Shown here piece by piece: positions 1 through 7,802 of a DNA stretch of 64,000 nt. The position numbers and the translations under genes are program-made. The first letter of the stretch is position 1. The number at the start of each line of letters is the position of its first letter. The stretch covers positions 1,240,001-1,304,000 of the forward strand of contig NZ_JAAIKE010000001.1 of NCBI RefSeq assembly GCF_010915705.1, in the 5' to 3' direction. Below the pieces are notes generated by a model. That model made no database searches. It saw only the letters and a list, made by a program, of their open reading frames with translations, and was not told the origin of the DNA. Origin of the DNA: Pseudotabrizicola algicola. GTDB taxonomy: Bacteria > Pseudomonadota > Alphaproteobacteria > Rhodobacterales > Rhodobacteraceae.

Positions 1-1277
1 AAGCAGTGGCCGAAGGGCGGCGGCGGCGCGGCTGCTGTCAGCCCCCAGATCACCGGAAGCCCGCGCGGGGCGGGGCCGAAGGGGCCTTCGAGATCGGTCA
101 GCACCACGGCCACAGAGGCATGGAGCGCCTGCGCGGCGGCAAGGGGCGGCGCAAAATCGGTGCCGCCGCCGCGCGGCCAGTCGAGGCCCGCGAGTTGTGA
201 CTGCCAGCGGGCGGGGTCAAGCCGCTGCTGCCAGCGCACCCCGTCATCGAAGGCGATCAGGTGGATTTCTGCCATGACGCGGCGGGCGATGCCGGATGTC
301 TCGGAGAGGAAGCGGTGGAGGAGCGGCGCGTTGACCGAGCCGGAGGCGTCGATGGCAAGGGCGATGCGCGGCGCATCCACGGCCCGGCGGGTGCCGGGGC
401 GAAAGCCGGGGGTGGGGGCGAGGGTGCTGCGGGCCAGCGCCTCGGACGCGATCCAGTCACGCGCGGGGCGGCGGTGGGTCTGTGTCCGCCCCGGCAGAAG
501 GGCACGGGCCAGCAGGCGGCGCAGCACATGTTCCCAAGGGGTGCGCGGCGGGGCGAGGTCGGCAAGGCGGTGGCCGATGAGGCCCAGCCCGCGCCCCGCA
601 AGGCGGCCTGCCTCCATCGCGCGGGTCACGTGCTGGCGCCATTGGGCGGCCTGATCGGCGCCCTCGGGGCTGTCGGCATCGGGGGTGGCGGGGGAGAGGT
701 CGGGGGCAAAGCCCGCGCGCGCGGCCACGTCATGCGCGGCTTGCGCCGGAGTGGGGCTGTCGCCGCCCTGCCCTTTGCGGCCTTTGCCCTTGCGCTTGCC
801 CGTCGCAGGGGCGGCGAGTTGCAGATAGAGCCGGTCGACATCCCATTCGGACAGCGCCCCGGGGCCTGCGGGCAGGCCGAGCGCCTGTTGCAGCAGGTCT
901 TGCAGGGTCAGCGCGGGGCGCGGCAGGGCATACTGCGCGGCGAGCAGTGTTTCGTTGATGAGCGCATCGGCGGCGATGCCGTAAAGCGCGGCATCGAATC
1001 CCTGCCCCAGCCTTTGGGCCATCGCCCCCATGCGCGGGCCGTGGCGCAGGGCGACATGCAGGATGTGGTGCGCGGCAAGGCCCACCTGTTCATGCGGGGC
1101 AAGCAGGGCAAAGCCGGGGCCGTAATGGATGGTGGTGCCGTCGGTGCGGGCGGGCGGACCTTCGGCGGCGTCGCGGTGCGCGCACCACAGGGCGAGCGCG
1201 CCCAGCGCCGGGTCATCGGAGGCAAGGCGGGTGAGCGCGGGGCGCGCGCGGTCGGAATGGATGCCGGGGGCGGTCAC
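1..1277 (-). CDS. VWA-domain protein with putative metallopeptidase N-domain, partial (MoxR partner)
   Basis: The gene begins at a GTG overlapping the stop of the upstream AAA ATPase gene (GTGA overlap) and runs off the left window edge, so about 425 residues are seen and the C-terminus is missing. Residues 68-80 (AAHHILHVALRHG) match the helix where DUF2201-type putative metallopeptidases carry an HExxH-like motif, but the Glu position is His here. A basic glycine-rich linker lies near 160-170. From about 305 a von Willebrand A domain carries a complete metal-binding MIDAS: DASGS at about 310, GGGTD at about 372 and LTD at about 394. VWA proteins paired with MoxR ATPases usually act as metal or complex-assembly chaperones; that role is inferred. 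Substrate unknown. Confidence 0.85.
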   Translation of the reverse strand, partial: MTAPGIHSDRARPALTRLASDDPALGALALWCAHRDAAEGPPARTDGTTIHYGPGFALLAPHEQVGLAAHHILHVALRHGPRMGAMAQRLGQGFDAALYGIAADALINETLLAAQYALPRPALTLQDLLQQALGLPAGPGALSEWDVDRLYLQLAAPATGKRKGKGRKGQGGDSPTPAQAAHDVAARAGFAPDLSPATPDADSPEGADQAAQWRQHVTRAMEAGRLAGRGLGLIGHRLADLAPPRTPWEHVLRRLLARALLPGRTQTHRRPARDWIASEALARSTLAPTPGFRPGTRRAVDAPRIALAIDASGSVNAPLLHRFLSETSGIARRVMAEIHLIAFDDGVRWQQRLDPARWQSQLAGLDWPRGGGTDFAPPLAAAQALHASVAVVLTDLEGPFGPAPRGLPVIWGLTAAAPPPPFGHC

Positions 1278-2389
1278 AGGCCAGCCTCGGCCCGCGACTT
1301 GGCATAGGCGGCCCAGTCGGGCGAGGCGGCAAATTGCGCCTGCCAGCCCCGTGCCAACGCCTTTTGCAGCAAAAGCTCGAAGCCGTGGGTGCAGAGTTCG
1401 GCCAAGGGCAGCGCGCGCAAGGCGGGGTCGTCTCGGTGGCGGTGAAGCTGCCCGATGCCTGCCATCAGCGCGATGATGCGCGCGATGGTGCCCTCTTCTG
1501 CCGCGCCGATCAGCGCGTAGGTGAGCGCGGTCAGCCCGTGCAGCGATGTGGGGTAAAGCGCCCAGGCCTCAGCGGGGCGGGCGGCGATCATCTCTTCCAC
1601 CCGCAGGCTGGCGGTGATGTCGGCCAGCACCAGCGCGAATTCGGCGGCGGGGGCCTCGCCCACGGTTCCGGCGATCATCACATCGCGCAGGCGGCGGTCC
1701 GGCACGGCGTGCAGGATGGCGCTGACCCGCGCCCATGAGCGCGGGGTGCAGGCGATGGTCTGCCCGCGTTGCAGCGTCTCGGCGGTGGTTTCCAGCAGGT
1801 CGGGGCGGCTGCGCAGGAAGGCGGGGATGGCGGGATGCAGGTTATGGGGCAGCGCGTAGTTCTCCACCCAGTCCTGCGCGGTGGCGCGCAAGGACAGGTG
1901 GATCAGCCGGTCTGACAGGGCGGTGCCCATGTCATAGGCGATGGCGCCATCCTCGGGGCCGTTGCCTGCGGCGACCACGAAGCAGGTGTCGGGCAGACGG
2001 TGCCGCCCGATGCGGCGTTCCTGCAAGAGGCCGTAGACGGTGGGTTGCAGGCTGGGCGGCGCTGCGGTGAGTTCATCGAGGAACAGCACGGCAGGCTGCG
2101 CCGGATCATCGGGCAGGTCCTCGGGGCGATACCAGATGGTGCGCTGCGTCGCGTGGTCGTAATAGGGCAGACCGCGCAGGTCCTGCGGCTCGATGGTGGT
2201 GAGGCGCAGATCGAACAGCATGGCCCCCGCGCGGGTGGCGAGGGTCTGCACGATCTCGGTCTTGCCGATGCCGGGGCGGCCGTGGAGCATCCAGCTTGCG
2301 GTGAGCCCGCCGGTGGCCTGCGCCTGCCAGCCCTGCCACAGGACAGCAAGCGCCTCGCCCGTGGTGACGGGCAGTGTGTTGACGGACAT
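1274..2389 (-). CDS. MoxR-type AAA+ ATPase
   Basis: 371 residues. The Walker A loop GRPGIGKT is at 37-44, Walker B VLFLDE at 101-106 and sensor-1 Asn near 143 (AAGNGPED), the MoxR/RavA arrangement. MoxR ATPases work with a VWA-domain protein to remodel or activate protein complexes, and the next gene is such a VWA protein, overlapping by 4 bases. Upstream lies tonB, separated by about 54 bases but in the same direction, so this gene is probably co-transcribed with the ExbB/ExbD/TonB genes. Family assignment is firm; the client complex is unknown. Confidence 0.9.
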   Translation of the reverse strand: MSVNTLPVTTGEALAVLWQGWQAQATGGLTASWMLHGRPGIGKTEIVQTLATRAGAMLFDLRLTTIEPQDLRGLPYYDHATQRTIWYRPEDLPDDPAQPAVLFLDELTAAPPSLQPTVYGLLQERRIGRHRLPDTCFVVAAGNGPEDGAIAYDMGTALSDRLIHLSLRATAQDWVENYALPHNLHPAIPAFLRSRPDLLETTAETLQRGQTIACTPRSWARVSAILHAVPDRRLRDVMIAGTVGEAPAAEFALVLADITASLRVEEMIAARPAEAWALYPTSLHGLTALTYALIGAAEEGTIARIIALMAGIGQLHRHRDDPALRALPLAELCTHGFELLLQKALARGWQAQFAASPDWAAYAKSRAEAGL

Positions 2390-2443
2390 GGGGTTCCTCC
2401 TGCCCGACCAGATAGCGGCGGCGCGCGGTGTGGCAAGCGCGGG

Positions 2444-3355
2444 TTAGCGGGCGAAGGCGATGGGCAGGGTAAAGCTGTAGCTGGCGTCTGTAAGGCCCGA
2501 GGGGGCGGCGGGGAAGCTGCCCGCCGATTGCACGGCGCGCAGGGCGGCCTGATCGAGCGCGGGGTGGCCCGAGGATCGGGCGACGCTGACGCCTGCGAGC
2601 GCGCCCGCGCGGGTGACGGTGAGGCGCACGGTGACGGTGCCCGAGGCGCGGCCTGCGGTGGCGGGGTAGGATTTGCGCCGCTCCACCCGGCTGCGGATGG
2701 AGGCGCCCCAACTGGCCTTGAGATCATTGGCCTGCGCCTGTGACAGGGTGGCGGCGCGCGCGGTGCCTGCATCGCCCGCCTGCGCGCCGTTGCCCGCGCC
2801 TGCCGCGCGCTGCGCGGGTTGGGCGGCGGAGGTGCTGCGCTGCGGCGCGGGTTTGGCGGCGGGGGCAGGTTTGGGCTTGGCCAGATCGGCAGGTCTGCGC
2901 TCGGGGCGGAGTTTCGGCGGCTCAGGTCGGGGGTCCGGCTCTGGCTCCGGCTCTGGCTCGGGTTCCGGCGGGGGCTCTGGCGGGGGCGGCGGTGGCAGGG
3001 TGGTGTCGGCCTGCGGCGCGGCATCGGTGCCGGCAGGCAGGGCAAGCGGGTGCGGCGCGAGCGGCGGGGGCGGCGCCTCAGCGGCGAACGTCGGGGCCGT
3101 GTCAGGCGCGGTCGGCGGGGCCAGATCAGAGGGCGGGGCCAGATCGGGGGGCGGGGCCAGATCGGGCTGCGGCGGGCGGTCCCATTCGGCGATCAGGTTT
3201 GCAAGGCTGTCATCGGCGGCGTCGAGGGACACCAGATCACCGCCCCCTGCCCCGGCGGCGACCGCCCCCGCGGGATCAGGCTGCAAGGCAAAGGCCCCGA
3301 CGTGCAGGCCCAAGGCCAGCGCGAGGGCAACGGCAGCCTGCAGACGCGCGCTCAT
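2444..3355 (-). CDS. tonB: TonB-family energy transducer
   Basis: 303 residues from the ATG at 3355, which overlaps the stop of the upstream exbD by 4 bases (ATGA). One N-terminal membrane segment (about residues 5-24) is followed by a long Pro-rich periplasmic spacer (about 55-180) containing tandem PDLAPP units and a PEPEPE stretch, then a C-terminal TonB domain from about 225 (SYPATAGRASGTVTVRL, ending LPIAFAR). TonB couples the inner-membrane motor ExbB/ExbD to outer-membrane receptors. No TonB-dependent receptor lies in this window, so the outer-membrane partner is unknown. Confidence 0.88.
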   Translation of the reverse strand: MSARLQAAVALALALGLHVGAFALQPDPAGAVAAGAGGGDLVSLDAADDSLANLIAEWDRPPQPDLAPPPDLAPPSDLAPPTAPDTAPTFAAEAPPPPLAPHPLALPAGTDAAPQADTTLPPPPPPEPPPEPEPEPEPEPDPRPEPPKLRPERRPADLAKPKPAPAAKPAPQRSTSAAQPAQRAAGAGNGAQAGDAGTARAATLSQAQANDLKASWGASIRSRVERRKSYPATAGRASGTVTVRLTVTRAGALAGVSVARSSGHPALDQAALRAVQSAGSFPAAPSGLTDASYSFTLPIAFAR

Positions 3356-3774
3356 GGCGCGGCCCCGCGTTGCGCGAGGAGATCCATCTGCGTGAAGCCG
3401 AGGGGGGCAAGCGTGGGCAGCACCTGTGCCAGACGCGCGGCGGGCAGGCTGGCATCGGCGCGCAGGGTGAGGCGCGGCGGGGTGGCGGCGCAATCGGCGC
3501 GCGCGCAGTGGTCGGCGCGGGCGGTGGCGAGGGCGGCAAGGGCGGCATCGCCCAGCGCGTCACGGTAACCGATCTGACCGTCGGCAGAGAGGTGGAGGGT
3601 GAACTCACCCTGCGCCTCGGCCTCGACCTGCGCTTGCGGCGGGGTGACGTCGAAAGGTTCGGGCGGCGTCATGCGGGCCGAGATCAGGAAGAAGATCAGC
3701 AGCAGAAACACCACGTTGATCATCGGCAGCAGGTTTTCCTGCGGGCGGCGGCGGGGCGGCGGCGAGAAATCCAT
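3352..3774 (-). CDS. exbD: ExbD/TolR-family protein with Asp-to-Asn change in the membrane helix
   Basis: 140 residues with a short cytoplasmic N-terminus, one membrane helix (about 15-33, PMINVVFLLLIFF) and a periplasmic domain with two Cys residues. The family has an Asp in the helix (PxIDV, D25 of E. coli ExbD) that is needed for proton coupling; here the codon is AAC, giving Asn20. The neighbouring exbD keeps Asp at the same position. The gene follows that second exbD after 4 bases and overlaps tonB by 4. The family is clear; loss of proton coupling in this subunit is inferred from the substitution. Confidence 0.88.
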   Translation of the reverse strand: MDFSPPPRRRPQENLLPMINVVFLLLIFFLISARMTPPEPFDVTPPQAQVEAEAQGEFTLHLSADGQIGYRDALGDAALAALATARADHCARADCAATPPRLTLRADASLPAARLAQVLPTLAPLGFTQMDLLAQRGAAP

Positions 3775-3778
3775 CGCG

Positions 3779-4156
3779 CTACTCCACCAGCACCAGACGG
3801 GTGAAGCCTGCGGCGGTGAGCCTTTCCATCAGCGCGACGAGGGCTTGCAGGTCGGCCCCCTCGCCCGCGCGCAGGATGATGGCATCATCGGGGCCTTGGG
3901 TCAGCGGTTGCAGCGCGCGGGCGAGGTCTTCGGGCGCAACGGGGCTGCCGTTGAGGCGCAGGCCATCGGCCGCAAGGTCGACAAGGCGGGGCGGGCCGGA
4001 ATAGCTGCCGCCGTTGCCCGCGACCGAGAGCGGCAGCGCCAGATCGGTGCCGAAGCGCGACACCAGCATGAAGAACACCAAGAGCAGGAAGACCACGTCG
4101 ATCATCGGCGTCAGATTGGGCCGCCTGCGCGGGCGATCTTCGCCAAAGCGGATCAT
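3779..4156 (-). CDS. exbD: ExbD/TolR-family biopolymer transport protein
   Basis: 125 residues from the ATG at 4156, which overlaps the end of exbB (ATGA). A basic N-terminus (RPRRRPNLTP) leads into one membrane helix with the canonical PMIDV motif; Asp20 is the expected proton-pathway residue. The rest is a periplasmic domain. This is the functional-looking partner of the adjacent Asn20 ExbD. Two ExbD genes after one ExbB are seen in several proteobacteria, where they supply a TonB system. Confidence 0.88.
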   Translation of the reverse strand: MIRFGEDRPRRRPNLTPMIDVVFLLLVFFMLVSRFGTDLALPLSVAGNGGSYSGPPRLVDLAADGLRLNGSPVAPEDLARALQPLTQGPDDAIILRAGEGADLQALVALMERLTAAGFTRLVLVE

Positions 4157-4848
4157 TCGGCGGCCTTTTCGAGCGCGGTCCTGACGGCGGGGCGCGCGCC
4201 GTGCAGGATGCGGGTGGCGGAGTCTTCCATATCGTGGCGCAGGCCATCGACCACGCTTTCGAACCATGTCAGCGCGATGGAGGCGGGGATCGCGACGGCC
4301 ATGCCTGCGGCGGTGGTCAGAAGTGCCTCCCATATGCCACCCGCGAGTGCGGCGGGGTCGGCGCGTGATCCGGCCTCTTGCAGGGCCTGAAAGGCGGCGA
4401 TCATGCCCGTCACGGTGCCAAGAAGGCCCAGCAGCGGGCCGATGGTGGCGGCAAGCTCAAGGCCGCGCAGGCCCGCACGGGCGCGGGCGAGCAGGCCACG
4501 CGCGACGCGGGCGGTTTCCGCCTCGGCCGCGGTCTGGTCAAGCGCGGGGTTCAGCGCGGCCTGCATGGCGGCAAGCGCAAGACGGGCGCGCAGGGATTGC
4601 CGACCCGCAAGGGCTGCGGTGGCCTGTTGCGTCTGCCCTGCGGCCCAGAGGTCGAGCGCGCGGGCGGTGTGACGCCCCCCCGACCAAGCGCCGAAGGACA
4701 GGAGCCGCATCAGCTTCCACAGGATCAGCGCGACCGTCAGCACCGAGAGTGCCGCGATGGCCCACATCGCCGCGCCGCCCATGCTGACGAAATCGAGAAG
4801 GCGCGTGACGGCCTCGGCCGGGGCGGCGGATGGGGTTTGCGGGTCCAT
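4153..4848 (-). CDS. exbB: ExbB/MotA/TolQ-family proton channel protein
   Basis: 231 residues. An N-terminal membrane segment (about 22-45) is followed by a cytoplasmic loop and two further membrane helices with the family signatures IGPLLGLLGTVTGMIAAFQ (about 135-155) and LLTTAAGMAVAIPASI (about 180-195). ExbB forms the pentameric channel around ExbD that turns the proton gradient into motion of TonB. It is the first gene of the operon; the 111 bases upstream hold its likely promoter, but no clear promoter match was seen. Confidence 0.88.
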   Translation of the reverse strand: MDPQTPSAAPAEAVTRLLDFVSMGGAAMWAIAALSVLTVALILWKLMRLLSFGAWSGGRHTARALDLWAAGQTQQATAALAGRQSLRARLALAAMQAALNPALDQTAAEAETARVARGLLARARAGLRGLELAATIGPLLGLLGTVTGMIAAFQALQEAGSRADPAALAGGIWEALLTTAAGMAVAIPASIALTWFESVVDGLRHDMEDSATRILHGARPAVRTALEKAAE

Positions 4849-4959
4849 GCGGCAACCTCTGATCTGGCCCGGACGCGGGCCGGGCGGGCGGGATTTGCTC
4901 CGCTGCCTTGATCTGCGATCGGGGCGCGCGATTCAACCGCGTATTGCGCCCGCGGCAGA

Positions 4960-6516
4960 TCAGAAATCGGTGGGCGCGCCGCCCTCTTGCTTGCGGCGGG
5001 CGACAAAGCGGGCGAGGTCTTCGCGTGCGGTGTCGTCCATTGCGGGCGGCTCGAATTCGGCGAGGATCTGCTTGTAGATGCGGTGGGCGCGTTCGGGCGT
5101 TGCGACCGCGCCATCGGCCTGCCACGCCTCGTAATTGCGCCAATCGCTGGCGAAGGGGGCGTAGAAGGCGGTCTGGTAACGGTCCTGCGTGTGTTTGCAG
5201 CCGAAGTAATGCCCCCCTGCCCCCACTTCGCGGATGGCATCGAGCGCGAGGTCTTCGGCGCTGGTGGCGAAGGTGGCCTGTTCGAAGTAGCGCTGGATCA
5301 TCTGCAGCACTTCGCAATCCATCACGAACTTTTCAGGGCTGGCGATCAGCCCGCCTTCGAGCCAGCCAGCGGCGTGATAGACGAGGTTGGTGCGCGATTG
5401 CACGGCGGCCCAGAGGCTGTTCGAGGTTTCCCACATCGCCTGACCGTCGGGGATGTTGGCAGCGCAGACGCCCGAAGAGCGCAGCGGCAGTTTGTAATGG
5501 CGCACCAGTTGGCCGGTCATTTGCGTGGCGCGCATGTATTCGGGGGTGCCGAAGGCGGGCGCGCCGGATTTCATGTCGACGTTGGAGGTGAAGGTGCCGA
5601 TGGCGACGGGGCAGCCGGGGTTGATGTATTGCAGCAGGGCGATGGCGGCCAGCGCCTCGGCCAGTGACAGCGCCACCGCGCCCGCCATCGTGACCGGGGC
5701 CATCGCCCCCGCCAGCGTGAAGGGGGTGACCACCACGGGCTGGCCGCGCCGCGCGAGGCGCATGGCACCGTCGAGCATCGGAAAATCGTGTTTCAGCGGC
5801 GAGACGGAGTTGATGTTGGTGAACATGCGCGGGCTGGCGTCAAACTCGGACGGGGAGAGGCCGCCCGCAATGCGGACCATCTCCATCACATCCTCCACCC
5901 GTTCGGCCCCCAGCGAATAGGCATGCACCACCTTGTCGGTGAGGGTGAGCTGTTCGAAGAGGCAGTCAAGATGGCGGACCGAGGCATGCACATCGATGGG
6001 TTCCACCGGATAGCCGCCGTTGAAATGGATGCAGTTGAAATACTGCGTCAGCTTGGTGAACTCGCGGAAGGTCTCCAGATCACCGGACCGTTTGCCGCGC
6101 TCCATGTCCCATGCGTTGGGGGGGGAGCTGACATTGCCGAACAGCATATGCGCGCCGCCCATCACCACCTGCCGCGCCGGATTGCGCGGGGTGAGCGTGA
6201 AGGTTTCGGGCGCGTGGGAAAGCATTTCCATCACGAAGGCTTCGTCCATGCGGACATTGGTGCCGTTCACGATGCAGCCCGCGCTGCGCAGGATGCCCGC
6301 CGCTTCGGGGTTCAGGAATTCGATGCCGATGTCGGACAGGATGGTCATGGTGGCGCAGTGGATGCGCTGCACCGCCTCGGCGTCGAGCGGTTCGGTCGGG
6401 CGGTCGGGGTTGACCGGAATGCGCCATGGCATCTGGTCGATCACGGCAGAGCCTGCGCGTGCCTTGTTGCCCGCCCGCCCCCCTGCGCGCCGCTTGCGAT
6501 CCTGCACATCCACCAT
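4960..6516 (-). CDS. Trimethylamine methyltransferase (MttB) family protein, non-pyrrolysine type
   Basis: 518 residues from the ATG at 6516, chosen because GGAGGG lies 7 bases upstream. The protein is collinear with MttB/MtgB-type corrinoid-dependent methyltransferases (for example LSDIGIEFLNPEAAGIL near 60 and SNSLWAAVQSRTNLVYHAAGW near 375). There is no in-frame amber codon, so it belongs to the non-pyrrolysine branch that includes glycine-betaine methyltransferase. The branch demethylates quaternary amines onto a corrinoid protein, but the substrate cannot be read from sequence. No corrinoid protein or other methyltransferase gene lies nearby; it stands alone. Confidence 0.88.
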   Translation of the reverse strand: MVDVQDRKRRAGGRAGNKARAGSAVIDQMPWRIPVNPDRPTEPLDAEAVQRIHCATMTILSDIGIEFLNPEAAGILRSAGCIVNGTNVRMDEAFVMEMLSHAPETFTLTPRNPARQVVMGGAHMLFGNVSSPPNAWDMERGKRSGDLETFREFTKLTQYFNCIHFNGGYPVEPIDVHASVRHLDCLFEQLTLTDKVVHAYSLGAERVEDVMEMVRIAGGLSPSEFDASPRMFTNINSVSPLKHDFPMLDGAMRLARRGQPVVVTPFTLAGAMAPVTMAGAVALSLAEALAAIALLQYINPGCPVAIGTFTSNVDMKSGAPAFGTPEYMRATQMTGQLVRHYKLPLRSSGVCAANIPDGQAMWETSNSLWAAVQSRTNLVYHAAGWLEGGLIASPEKFVMDCEVLQMIQRYFEQATFATSAEDLALDAIREVGAGGHYFGCKHTQDRYQTAFYAPFASDWRNYEAWQADGAVATPERAHRIYKQILAEFEPPAMDDTAREDLARFVARRKQEGGAPTDF

Positions 6517-6614
6517 CTGCCTGCCCTCCGTTTGGCCGAACTGGCCCATTGGGCACAAGATGGACGAAAGGCGCGGCGGGTGCGCGCTTCACCGGCGACG
6601 TGAAAGCGTCGTTT

Positions 6615-7307
6615 TCAGGCTGCGCGATCGGCAAGCCAGCCCGGAAGCGCGCCGATATCGGGCAAGACCACATCGGCATGGGGTTCCAGATCGGCCTCTG
6701 TGGCGATGCCTGTGAGCACGGCGATGCGCAGCATGCCCGCCGCATGGCCTGCGTGCAGGTCGTGCAGGCTGTCGCCCACCATCGCCACGCGGGCGGGATC
6801 GAGGCCGGTCGCGCGCGCGAAGGCAAGGCACATGCCGGGGCCGGGTTTGGCACCGTGGCCGGAATCGTAGCCGGCGATGAAGTCGAACAGGTCGGTCAGC
6901 CCATGCGCGGCCAGATGGGCGCGGGCGGGGGTTTCGGTGTCATTGGTGGCAAGGCCGATGCGCAGGCCCCGCGCGCGCAGGGCTTCGAGCAAGGGGCGCA
7001 GCGGCACGGCAGGCACCATCTCGGCCTCTGCCGCCGCCTCGTTGATCTGGCGCGCGACCTCGGCCACGCTTTGCCCCGGAAGATGCACGGCCAGCGCCGC
7101 GGCGATGTCTTGCGCGGTGGCGGCGATCACGGGGCTGTCGGGAGAAAAGACGCCGGTTTCCAGATCGAATCCGATGGCACGGGCCATCGTGGCGGCGTGG
7201 TCTGCGTCGCGCCCCATGCGGCGCAGCAGGGTCTGCGCCCAGCCGCCCCAGCTGCGGCGGAAGTCGAACAGGGTGCCATCTTTGTCGAAGATCACGCCGT
7301 CAATCAT
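6615..7307 (-). CDS. HAD-family hydrolase, phosphoglycolate phosphatase-like
   Basis: 230 residues. Motif I DKDGT has the nucleophile and acid Asp at 8 and 10, motif II is in LATNDTET, the motif III Lys is in KPGPG, and motif IV is GDSLHD. A helical cap sits between motifs I and II, as in phosphoglycolate phosphatases. The start ATG belongs to the first copy of a triplicated 19-bp unit that also carries the ribosome-binding AAAAGGGG. Substrate is not certain; many family members hydrolyse other small phosphate esters. Confidence 0.85.
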   Translation of the reverse strand: MIDGVIFDKDGTLFDFRRSWGGWAQTLLRRMGRDADHAATMARAIGFDLETGVFSPDSPVIAATAQDIAAALAVHLPGQSVAEVARQINEAAAEAEMVPAVPLRPLLEALRARGLRIGLATNDTETPARAHLAAHGLTDLFDFIAGYDSGHGAKPGPGMCLAFARATGLDPARVAMVGDSLHDLHAGHAAGMLRIAVLTGIATEADLEPHADVVLPDIGALPGWLADRAA

Positions 7308-7359
7308 TCAATACCCCTTTTGGCATTCAATACCCCTTTTGGCATTCAAACCCCTTTGG
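7305..7359 (-). repeat. Three tandem copies of a 19-bp unit carrying RBS and ATG
   Basis: Two perfect 19-bp copies (7305-7323 and 7324-7342) and one 17-bp variant (7343-7359). Read on the minus strand each unit is CCAAAAGGGGTATTGAATG, a purine-rich ribosome-binding site 6 bases before an ATG. The innermost ATG is the start of the HAD hydrolase gene. The outer two ATGs open short frames of 13 and 8 codons that end at or just inside the HAD start, the longer one with an ATGA overlap. Confidence 0.9.
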
Positions 7360-7382
7360 CAAAATCGCTTCGGGCCGTGTTG

Positions 7383-7664
7383 TCAGGTCCAGTGCTGCGC
7401 CTCGCCGCCCGGAAGGGCAGCGCGGGCCAGCATCGGCGCGTCATAGCGCAGGCCCGCGGCATCGCAAAAGGCCATGATCCACGCGTCATCCATCAGAAGG
7501 AAATCGAGCACCGAGCCCAGAAACTCCGGCTCGGCGGCGCGGGCGGCCAGTTCCTCGGCCGACACACCGGTCGAGCCCATGAACACCGGCAGGAGATCAT
7601 CATTGGCCGCAAGCCAAGACAGTGCCTGCAAAGCGAGCGTTTCGGCTGAATCTTGCCTAGACAT
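7383..7664 (-). CDS. DUF3572 family protein
   Basis: 93 residues from the ATG at 7664, chosen for the GGAGAA 6 bases upstream. The protein is small, acidic and mostly helical (ETLALQALSWLAANDDLLPVF at the start, then LLMDDAWIMAFCDAAGL). It matches the alphaproteobacterial DUF3572 family of unknown function, typically found divergent from pleD, as here. Cytoplasmic; no signal or membrane segment. Confidence 0.8.
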   Translation of the reverse strand: MSRQDSAETLALQALSWLAANDDLLPVFMGSTGVSAEELAARAAEPEFLGSVLDFLLMDDAWIMAFCDAAGLRYDAPMLARAALPGGEAQHWT

Positions 7665-7802
7665 GCCGTTCTCCCACCCCGTTTGGCCCTTTCCAGACAA
7701 TTTGTCTCGAATGGGCCGAAAACGCTTATTGCTTCAGCAAGGATTCCTTAACCAAATGGTAGGATCAAGGGTAGGGCAAACTTCCTTCGGATCAGGGTTG
7801 GC

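Noticed and set aside
4153-4848. ExbB-like protein as part of a Zorya phage-defence system
   Set aside because: The partners are ExbD, TonB, MoxR and VWA proteins; no ZorB OmpA-like domain and no ZorC/ZorD-type genes are present.
4960-6516. Pyrrolysine-containing MttB
   Set aside because: The frame has no internal amber codon and no pyl genes are nearby.
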